A stretch of 20,249 bases of DNA, from positions 1 through 20,249 of the IMG/VR virus record IMGVR_UViG_3300013372_005453; one strand, given 5' to 3'. The notes under the pieces were generated by a model. It was not told the DNA's origin, searched no databases, and saw nothing but the letters and a program-made list of their open reading frames with translations. This DNA is from a virus. The translations under genes were made by a program, and so were the position numbers. Shown here in pieces: positions 14,606-20,249 of this stretch (the first letter of the stretch is position 1; the number at the start of each line of letters is the position of its first letter).

Positions 14606-15642
14606 GCTGTTCCTGGGGCTTTATAGGATCCAAAAGAGTGATTTGGATGCTTATACTCTTGTACCACATGATTCATATTATGCAAGTCTATATCGTGTTT
14701 GATTTGCTCGCACTTTGTCATAACAGAACCCTCTTTACAAGTTTGTCCATTTCTATATTCTATAATCGGTAATATACTGGTGTTCTCAAAAGTTGTTTTA
14801 CCAAAATGGCATAACTTAGAACACATCCAACTCTTATGTAATTTTGGTTTTTTTGTATGTTTAATATATTCAAATTTTCTCCTCAGCATATCCTCAGTTT
14901 CTGCTAGGTCTTTTTTACCGAAACATATTGAGAAAGGGCCGCCATCATTAATAAAATAAATCGAAAAAATGATATTTTCTATTTCTGGATATAAATGACT
15001 AATAGCGTAATGATATATTCTTAATTGAGGATCTTTTTCTAATTTTTCTTGTGTCTTTTCTTGTCCAGTAGCCCAGTCTAATCTTCTGCCTGTTTTCCAA
15101 TCAATAATCTCTATAGTCTTATCATTTACTAAAGTAACCAGATCTATAGTTCCTTTTAATGCCAAATTACCACTAATCTGCTCGTTTGATGTATTAAACG
15201 AGTATTCCGCCCATTTCTTATTTATAGTAAAATCAAAATGTTGCTCTGGTACTAATATGTTGCGATTTCTAGGGTCAAACATTCCACCATTAAATTCGAT
15301 AGCCTTATAAACCCAGGCATGACAATCTTTATGATCTTTTGGAGACCATTTATGATGATTAGATATTGTGCTATAATACTTATATACTTGCTCTATAATT
15401 AAGTCTAAATTATAATCAAAAGTATTTATATTACCTATTACATCATCGATAATTTCTAGTAAATTATCTTGTTTGGCTTTTTTTATAATGGCTAGTATTT
15501 CTAATACTTTATGAACAATAGTACCCTTATCTGCCTTTTGTCCTGATGGTCCTCTCCAACCTAGTATATATTCGATAAAAAACTGTTGCTCACACATATT
15601 ATGGGTGTTATATGATGAGCTTCTAAAGTATGTAATTATAAT
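14602..15642 (-). CDS. RecB/Cas4-family PD-(D/E)XK nuclease, probable AUU start
   Basis: The protein has the RecB-nuclease layout: GTIVHKVLE near the N-terminus (His motif), LKGTIDLVTL (Asp), EIIDWKTGR (D-x-K) and QLRIYHYA (Q-x-x-Y). One Cys near the N-terminus (MCEQQFF) and Cys residues near the C-terminus (CSKLC, TCKEG, KC) could form a Cas4/AddB-type Fe-S cluster. Such enzymes resect or trim DNA ends in recombination. The first ATG in frame is at 15595-15597, but it has no ribosome site and would drop the upstream in-frame RSSSYNTHN, which precedes the conserved Cys in homologues as I recall them. I prefer an ATT at 15640-15642, 8 bases after AAAGGA, giving 346 residues; the ATG start would give 331. 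It follows the kinase with a 7-base overlap. The nuclease call is firm; the start is inferred. Confidence 0.8.
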   Translation of the reverse strand: MIITYFRSSSYNTHNMCEQQFFIEYILGWRGPSGQKADKGTIVHKVLEILAIIKKAKQDNLLEIIDDVIGNINTFDYNLDLIIEQVYKYYSTISNHHKWSPKDHKDCHAWVYKAIEFNGGMFDPRNRNILVPEQHFDFTINKKWAEYSFNTSNEQISGNLALKGTIDLVTLVNDKTIEIIDWKTGRRLDWATGQEKTQEKLEKDPQLRIYHYAISHLYPEIENIIFSIYFINDGGPFSICFGKKDLAETEDMLRRKFEYIKHTKKPKLHKSWMCSKLCHFGKTTFENTSILPIIEYRNGQTCKEGSVMTKCEQIKHDIDLHNMNHVVQEYKHPNHSFGSYKAPGTA

Positions 15643-16226
15643 GTGAGTATTCCTTTATCTATAAGATATTGATGTATGAGTCTATTTTGTTCTCCAATAG
15701 TCATATAGTGATTTTCAACAACAAGATCAAATTTATCAGTGGGGAATTTTTCTGTGTCTAATGCCGTTTCACTATCATGATCAGAATTATAAGGATTTCG
15801 TGTTAATTTAATTACCAATCCACCAGCATTATGAACAGCTTCCACTACATTAGGAAATCTACAATCAGCAATAATAGCTAGTTTCGGTTGTTCTAATTTG
15901 ATTTTATTAATTGTTGCAGATGCCCAAACATCATTTTTCATTTTGCGAAATAGATCAGTACCAACAAATTGCATAACCTCTCGTGCAGTTAGTCTAGCGT
16001 CTTGCCAATAACAGTCTGTAAATGTATTTTTGCTTTCATCATTACCATAACATTGATCATATGATAACCCTAAAATATTTATACATATGTCCCTTTTCAG
16101 TGGGTCTGCAAAGTTATATATTTGTGGAGTTCCTAGTAAAGAACCAGCATAGCAATTGGCTACAAATTCAGAACATGTTGTTTTACCAGATTGCTTTCTT
16201 CCAGCGAATGCTATAATTTGTGTCAT
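15636..16226 (-). CDS. Deoxynucleoside monophosphate kinase
   Basis: This 196-residue protein has a P-loop at residues 9-16 (GRKQSGKT), a LID/substrate region containing FADPLKRDI and YGNDESKN, REVMQFVGTDLFRKM in the middle and ADCRFPNVVEAVHNAGG followed by IKLTRNP. That order matches phage deoxynucleotide monophosphate kinases of the T4 gene 1 type, which phosphorylate dNMPs using ATP and feed dNTP pools; T4's enzyme also accepts a modified dCMP. Whether this one handles an unusual base is unknown. The ATG overlaps the primase stop (ATGA at 16223-16226), and the stop overlaps the proposed start of the nuclease. It fits between replication genes as a precursor supplier. Confidence 0.9.
   Translation of the reverse strand: MTQIIAFAGRKQSGKTTCSEFVANCYAGSLLGTPQIYNFADPLKRDICINILGLSYDQCYGNDESKNTFTDCYWQDARLTAREVMQFVGTDLFRKMKNDVWASATINKIKLEQPKLAIIADCRFPNVVEAVHNAGGLVIKLTRNPYNSDHDSETALDTEKFPTDKFDLVVENHYMTIGEQNRLIHQYLIDKGILTL
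15651..15656 (-). promoter_or_regulatory. Ribosome binding site supporting a non-ATG start of the RecB-like gene
   Basis: AAAGGA on the minus strand lies inside the end of the kinase gene, 8 bases before an in-frame ATT at 15640-15642. The downstream ATG at 15595-15597 has no comparable purine-rich site. The spacing is therefore evidence for initiation at ATT, though a sequence error or initiation at a nearby in-frame ATA or ATT cannot be excluded. Confidence 0.45.
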
Positions 16227-17380
16227 AATGATAATTTTTCTATTTGAGGAATAATATCAGATTGAATCTGATCGATAGTCATACATCCTATGTCGTCATA
16301 TGTCATGTTCAATGTAAAAATGTTATAGGTTTTGTTGCATTTTTTCTTAATCATTTCTACAGCTTTAGTACCAGCTTCATCGTTGTCCATCAGCAATAAC
16401 AAAGAAAGAGCACCTGATATGTCTAATAATATTTTTTGCTTATCTGACAATGAAGATCCAAAAACAGCTAAAGAATTATGTATTCCGGCTTCTTCTAATC
16501 TCCATACATTACCTGGACTTTCAACTATAATTGCATAATTCATTTTGGATATATATTCTTTAGCAAATCCATAATTATATAAATGTTCTTGTGTTTTAAA
16601 GTCCTTACTATGTCTCCATTTAGAGTTTAACCAAAGCTCACTATCTTTAGGACAATTATCTGCACTATGATGAGTCTTGCATTTCAAACATTTTTCAAAA
16701 GTGCTTCTGCCTGTGCAGCCAACCATGTAAGAATTGCTTATATCATAAACAGGAACTACTGCACGATTAAACATTTCTTTAGTAGATATTAGACAGTCTC
16801 CAACGTCATATTTTGATAGTATTTCAGGTGTATAGCCCCTATTTAAAAAATATTGAGATGGTATATTTAAGGCTTTACGAACTTGAGGTCTAGCTACTTT
16901 GTGTGTAACTATAGTACTCTTTTTTTCATTTATATAGTTAACTGTATTAACAAAATTACTTTTTTCTTGATGTCTTTTATCAATTTTAATGTCGTCTAAG
17001 TTTTGATTAATAAATTTTTGTGCAAATGCTAGTGCCTCAGCAAATGAACATGTGTCATCTCCATTGACTCTCCAATTATGCTCTTGATGAGAGATAATTC
17101 CTCTAATAAAGCCTAATATAGAAGATTTAAAAATTTCTTCACATTGATGAGTTCTACATTTCCAGTTACCACGATATCGATCTCCTTCTGGGTATAAATT
17201 TAAAGCCGATGGGTTATCTCCTCCATGTATTGGACAACTCATGGTAATCATTTTTGGCAATGTTTTAAATTCTATACCAAAATAAGATAATAGCGGCTCT
17301 ATTTCGTCGCAAAGTCTATCGGATAATATCTTTAACTTTTGCTGATTATACGAATGAAATTTTTTCTTCATTGTTGTCAT
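16223..17380 (-). CDS. dnaG: DnaG-type primase (zinc finger plus TOPRIM)
   Basis: The 385-residue protein has a CHC2-type zinc finger at about residues 49-80 (SCPIHGG, KCRTHQC), an uncharacterised middle, a second Cys cluster (KCLKCKTHHSADNC) and a TOPRIM domain. The TOPRIM acidic motifs are E287 in IVESPGNV and DNDEAG at 332-337. It makes RNA primers for the phage fork. It ends about 50 residues after the TOPRIM core, shorter than cellular DnaG, so the C-terminal helicase-binding domain is missing or reduced; the helicase gene directly upstream implies cooperation anyway. The second Cys cluster is unusual for DnaG and resembles the one I recall in marine phage primases. The ATG at 17378-17380 overlaps the helicase gene by 35 bases; M4 is an alternative start. 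Confidence 0.88.
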   Translation of the reverse strand: MTTMKKKFHSYNQQKLKILSDRLCDEIEPLLSYFGIEFKTLPKMITMSCPIHGGDNPSALNLYPEGDRYRGNWKCRTHQCEEIFKSSILGFIRGIISHQEHNWRVNGDDTCSFAEALAFAQKFINQNLDDIKIDKRHQEKSNFVNTVNYINEKKSTIVTHKVARPQVRKALNIPSQYFLNRGYTPEILSKYDVGDCLISTKEMFNRAVVPVYDISNSYMVGCTGRSTFEKCLKCKTHHSADNCPKDSELWLNSKWRHSKDFKTQEHLYNYGFAKEYISKMNYAIIVESPGNVWRLEEAGIHNSLAVFGSSLSDKQKILLDISGALSLLLLMDNDEAGTKAVEMIKKKCNKTYNIFTLNMTYDDIGCMTIDQIQSDIIPQIEKLSL

Positions 17381-18800
17381 CTACTATGAATCCATCTTTC
17401 TTAGTTGAGTGATTGTGAGACAGTTCTAATTTAGTTTTACCTTCTGTAATTTTTGCACACCACCCCTTGAGATTAAAATTAATATAGTCATTATCATCTA
17501 AACATCCACCATGCCTACTAATTAACGGTATTAGTTTTCTATTTCCTGAATCACCACCATCTTCTGCAATCTCTTCATCAGACTTCCTTTTAAATATACT
17601 AAAGTTACTACATAACCATATAATTCTATCTGATCCGCTAGCCGTATCTGTGCTTTCTTTGGTAATACCGTCTCTGTTCAACTGAATAAAGCCCAATATC
17701 GGTATTTGATATTTTACTGAAAAATTATGTAATGCCGTCATCATGAAGCCTAATAGTTGATATTCTTTTAAATCTTGAGATATTCCGGTACTGTCCATTA
17801 ACTTTAAATAATCATATATGATCAAACAATCTTTTGCTGTACCGTCTGGATTAAGACCAACATCTTTACAAATCCATCTTCTCATAATATTTAGCTGTTC
17901 ATCAAAAGGCTTACCAGCTATAGACTTGTAATATAACCTAGTGCTTTTAAGTTCTTCAGATGCTTTTTTAATCTTTTCATGCTGTACAGGAGAGTCCGTG
18001 AACTTTCCTGTTTCTATTTTATTAATCTCTATTTCAGTAATTAGAGCTAATATCCTGTGAATATGATCCTTATTATTCATTTCTGTATCCATATTCAACA
18101 CAGGAATCTTCAATTTATTTGCAACGTGAAATCCTACATTATCTGCCCACATAGACTTACCGGCTTTAGGGCGTGCTGCAATAATATTGACTGTACCTTT
18201 TCTGAAACCTCCTCCTATAGCTTGGTCATATACTGGAAAACCACTTGAGATACCCATCTGATCTATAGGATTCTCTATCAGATATTGTATATAATTATCA
18301 ATATCGTCACCAATTTTATATGGCTCATTATCATTAGATAAATTAGCTCCAAATGCAAAAAGACTGTCTTCCGCTATAGACAGAATAGATGATATGGGCT
18401 CAGAACCTGTCACATCTAATAATTTCTCTTGAGCTTTTTCTAGTTCTTTATGTAAAGACCGAGCAATTTCGAGTTTCTTAATTTTTATAGCAAACTGTTT
18501 AGCATTATCTATATTCGCAGGAAAGTCCTTAATCGCTTTAAGGTGCTGGGCTTCTTCTTTTTTGTTCAATATATGAACAAATCCCAAATCCTGTGCGGCT
18601 GAGTATATGGACGCTATATCTAGTGATGAAGATAAATCTTTAGCAAAAACATGTTTTATGCAACTATAAAGTAATTGATTACTGTCCACAGTAAATGTAT
18701 CATTACTGATAATATCATTAACCTCTAAAAAAGCCTTATCTCCATATTGTAAGATACAACTTAATACTGCCCTCTCGGCAGATGGATCACAAAGAATCAT
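17346..18800 (-). CDS. dnaB: Replicative DNA helicase, DnaB type
   Basis: This 484-residue protein has a DnaB N-terminal helical domain (SAERAVLSCILQYGD, 7-21), a linker and a RecA-like C-terminal motor. Walker A is ARPKAGKS (209-216), Walker B is LIIYDYLKLMD (326-336), and FIQLNR (371-376) corresponds to the sensor motif, followed by SGSDRIIW (388-395) near the Arg-finger region. It would form the hexameric fork helicase that unwinds dsDNA 5'-3' and recruits primase. Length is normal for the family. It lies between a zinc-ribbon protein 3 bases upstream and the primase it overlaps by 35 bases, so a helicase-primase pair is likely. No intein is seen. Confidence 0.95.
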   Translation of the reverse strand: MILCDPSAERAVLSCILQYGDKAFLEVNDIISNDTFTVDSNQLLYSCIKHVFAKDLSSSLDIASIYSAAQDLGFVHILNKKEEAQHLKAIKDFPANIDNAKQFAIKIKKLEIARSLHKELEKAQEKLLDVTGSEPISSILSIAEDSLFAFGANLSNDNEPYKIGDDIDNYIQYLIENPIDQMGISSGFPVYDQAIGGGFRKGTVNIIAARPKAGKSMWADNVGFHVANKLKIPVLNMDTEMNNKDHIHRILALITEIEINKIETGKFTDSPVQHEKIKKASEELKSTRLYYKSIAGKPFDEQLNIMRRWICKDVGLNPDGTAKDCLIIYDYLKLMDSTGISQDLKEYQLLGFMMTALHNFSVKYQIPILGFIQLNRDGITKESTDTASGSDRIIWLCSNFSIFKRKSDEEIAEDGGDSGNRKLIPLISRHGGCLDDNDYINFNLKGWCAKITEGKTKLELSHNHSTKKDGFIVDDNNEEKISFV

Positions 18801-18803
18801 AAA

Positions 18804-19190
18804 TTATCCTGGCTCCCTTGCACATTTATTACACTTGTACCGACCCTCATGTACAAGGGCCTGATTGACCTGATCACTTTTTCCACATATCCTACATGTT
18901 GCTTTAGTTAAAGCAAATGCTCTAGTCCTTAAAGACGGGGGATGTTTACATAACTTTTTATCTACTTCTATATCTTCTAAATGCATACTTTTTTCAAGCA
19001 TTCTATCAAATTTATTCTTAGAGTCAATCGTAGGGGTATTTTCTGACGACTTTTTATTTTCTGCGCTTCGTTTACTTTTCGTGTTCGAATTCTTTTTGGA
19101 CTGATTCAGTTTACCAGATGGGTCGTCCGAAGTCAAGCCTCTTTGGAGTATTTCTATCAGTTGTTTTATATCTTCGTTGTTAAGAGACAT
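18804..19190 (-). CDS. Zinc-ribbon protein of the replication operon, function unknown
   Basis: The 128 residues have an N-terminal helix, a low-complexity Lys/Ser/Asn linker (about 30-60) and a C-terminal four-Cys ribbon: CRIC (99-102) and CNKC (120-123), with another Cys at 81. Basic residues surround the ribbon. This build (helix, disordered tether, zinc ribbon) suggests an adaptor that binds nucleic acid or a partner such as the helicase encoded 3 bases downstream; I cannot name a family. Its start overlaps the preceding gene by 11 bases, which supports the assignment as a real, coupled gene. Confidence 0.75.
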   Translation of the reverse strand: MSLNNEDIKQLIEILQRGLTSDDPSGKLNQSKKNSNTKSKRSAENKKSSENTPTIDSKNKFDRMLEKSMHLEDIEVDKKLCKHPPSLRTRAFALTKATCRICGKSDQVNQALVHEGRYKCNKCAREPG

Positions 19191-19671
19191 GTTTAACCTT
19201 TGTTTTTTGTATCGATATCATAATATCGCTTAAGTTTTTAATATTATTTGCTAGATATGATAGTCTATCCATTCTCTGTTTAGCATATTTTTTGATACTA
19301 TTTAGCGCAAAAGCTTTCTCGTTATGTTTGATAGCTTGTAATGATTTTTCTATATATCCATAACCTTTATAGTTATTGATCTCGTCAGCAATAGTTTCTT
19401 TCGTGCTCTCTTCTGCCCAATTATGTCTAGCTATTTCTCTATTAAGACTTCTTTGTAAATAAAAACCAAATTGAGCCAAGCGGTAAGAAATTTGAGCACA
19501 ATCTTCAGGTGTTAATTTTTCTATTTCGTCTCTGTTCATTGATAAATAATGATTAATCTCTGATTCGGCTACTGAACAACCAATACTATATTCTGATAAT
19601 GAGATACTTTTCTCATATTCATCCAGGATTTTATCCCAGTTATGTAAATCTTCTTTAGCTGTTTTGGTCAT
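19180..19671 (-). CDS. Helical protein of unknown function
   Basis: I do not recognise this 163-residue protein. It is almost entirely helical: EDCAQISYRLAQFGFYLQ, NREIARHNWAEESTKETI, a Gly/Tyr turn (NNYKGYGYIEK) and a long final helix rich in Arg and Lys (KYAKQRMDRLSYLANNI), perhaps forming a coiled coil. There is no Cys pair, P-loop or signal peptide. A small helical protein between a nuclease and a zinc ribbon in a replication-recombination operon could be a mediator or loader, but this is context only. It overlaps the nuclease gene by 17 bases. Confidence 0.7.
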   Translation of the reverse strand: MTKTAKEDLHNWDKILDEYEKSISLSEYSIGCSVAESEINHYLSMNRDEIEKLTPEDCAQISYRLAQFGFYLQRSLNREIARHNWAEESTKETIADEINNYKGYGYIEKSLQAIKHNEKAFALNSIKKYAKQRMDRLSYLANNIKNLSDIMISIQKTKVKHVS

Positions 19672-20071
19672 GTTTAATTTTATCCTCCCATTCTGCTATA
19701 GATTCATTGTATGCTAAAGATATGTATTTTATATCGTTTTTTTCACACCATTCTTGTTTTTCTTGATCTCTTTTTTTGGCTTTTAAAAAATTTAGAATAT
19801 TATTATGATAGAAACTAACAAATTTAAAATGTTGTTCTCCATGAACTTCTATACAGGTTTTAATAAGAGGTAAATAAAAATCAAGATATAAAGTTTCTGA
19901 TTTTCTAAGAGGTATCGGTACTTCTTCAAGAATTTGTAAAGTTGGATATTGATGTACTATCAACTTTCTTGCCTGCAAATGAAGAGATGATTTATTTAAT
20001 AATTTTCCTTTTGATATATATCCAGTTAAATTCCAATTTATTAGATTATCATTTAAATCAATAATATTCAT
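19655..20071 (-). CDS. Small PD-(D/E)XK (Vsr/DUF559-like) nuclease
   Basis: The 138 residues contain a compact endonuclease core: acidic E49/E50 region, LYLDFYLP (D64), IEVHGEQHF (E75 to F82) and a later K-rich helix (KAKKRDQEKQEW) preceding a final strand (IKYISLAYNE). This matches the Vsr/DUF559-like branch of the PD-(D/E)XK nucleases and resembles the nuclease domain of the homing endonuclease at 2452-3252, but without its DNA-recognition parts. Its start overlaps the recA stop (ATGA at 20068-20071), so the two are coupled. A role in repair or recombination is a reasonable inference; a domesticated mobile-element nuclease is the alternative. Confidence 0.7.
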   Translation of the reverse strand: MNIIDLNDNLINWNLTGYISKGKLLNKSSLHLQARKLIVHQYPTLQILEEVPIPLRKSETLYLDFYLPLIKTCIEVHGEQHFKFVSFYHNNILNFLKAKKRDQEKQEWCEKNDIKYISLAYNESIAEWEDKIKHDQNS

Positions 20072-20249
20072 TTTATTCCTAAGAGTTCTTTGACCGATAA
20101 ATTAATTTTTTTATACACGTCCTCATTTTCTAATAAGAAAGCTCTGACTTTCTCAGATCCTTGGAATTTTGGTTTATCCTCTAAACACAATATTGTGTAC
20201 CATGCCCCACCTTTGTGTATTACTCCAAGATCAGACGCTAAACTAATCA
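20068..20249 (-). CDS. recA: RecA-like recombinase, C-terminal fragment (cut by window edge)
   Basis: The reverse strand is open from the right edge to TGA at 20068-20070. The last 59 residues include SDLGVIHKGGAWYTI, then FQGSEKVRAFLLENEDVY and a short end VKELLGIK. The DLGVI.K.GAWY segment and the following QG.E..R.FL.EN helix are typical of the RecA C-terminal region, so this is the end of a RecA/UvsX-type strand-exchange protein. It would start homologous recombination on ssDNA together with SSB and the annealing protein. Only the tail is visible, so ATP-binding motifs cannot be checked. The TGA overlaps the start of the next gene. Confidence 0.75.
   Translation of the reverse strand, partial: ISLASDLGVIHKGGAWYTILCLEDKPKFQGSEKVRAFLLENEDVYKKINLSVKELLGIK

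Noticed and set aside
1-20249. tRNA genes, CRISPR arrays, insertion sequences, attachment sites
   Set aside because: Genes abut or overlap nearly everywhere; the only spacers above 20 bases (9742-9818 and 10197-10272) hold the ssb terminator, promoter and leader. No repeated spacer pattern or cloverleaf was seen by eye.

Overview
The window looks like part of the genome of a low-GC, tailed double-stranded DNA bacteriophage (Caudoviricetes). The evidence is a compact minus-strand set of virus-type replication genes, almost no intergenic DNA, many 4-base ATGA stop/start overlaps, several small zinc-ribbon proteins, a free-standing homing endonuclease, and no ribosomal, tRNA or host housekeeping genes. 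The host cannot be named. A near-perfect sigma70-type promoter and a purine-rich ribosome site before ssb fit a typical Gram-negative or cyanobacterial type of transcription and translation, but do not settle it.

Layout. Bases 1-1376 (plus strand) hold the end of a large unrecognised protein, possibly a virion component, and a small Cys-rich protein. From 1385 to the right edge everything is on the minus strand, so transcription converges at about 1380. Read in the direction of transcription (right to left), the minus strand starts with the last 59 codons of a RecA-like recombinase. It continues with a small PD-(D/E)XK nuclease, an unknown helical protein, a zinc-ribbon protein, a DnaB-type helicase, a DnaG-type primase and a deoxynucleoside monophosphate kinase. 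Next come a RecB/Cas4-like nuclease, the N-terminal half of DNA polymerase III alpha, a 59-residue small protein, a DnaQ-type 3'-5' exonuclease, and the C-terminal half of polymerase III alpha. ssb follows with its own promoter and terminator.

Below ssb (9741 down to 3227) lies a tightly coupled cluster of eight genes that look like glycosyltransferases, a sugar nucleotidyltransferase and a methyltransferase fragment. They are visibly more AT-rich and rich in Ile, Asn, Lys and Tyr. A NUMOD3/Vsr-like homing endonuclease (2452-3252), a probable single-strand annealing protein (1709-2455) and a zinc-ribbon protein (1385-1705) close the minus-strand run.

How it works together. Helicase, primase, split polymerase III alpha, exonuclease and SSB make a nearly self-sufficient replisome; no clamp, clamp loader or ligase is visible here. 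The kinase would supply dNTP precursors, and RecA, the two nucleases and the annealing protein suggest recombination-dependent replication or repair. The glycosylation-type cluster is the least explained part. It could decorate virion proteins, alter host surface glycans or modify DNA, and the sequence does not decide between these.

Most notable are the polymerase split around a small ORF and an exonuclease with an apparently intact PHP metal site, the self-contained ssb transcription unit, the likely AUU start of the RecB-like nuclease, and the sugar-enzyme cluster with degenerate catalytic motifs.
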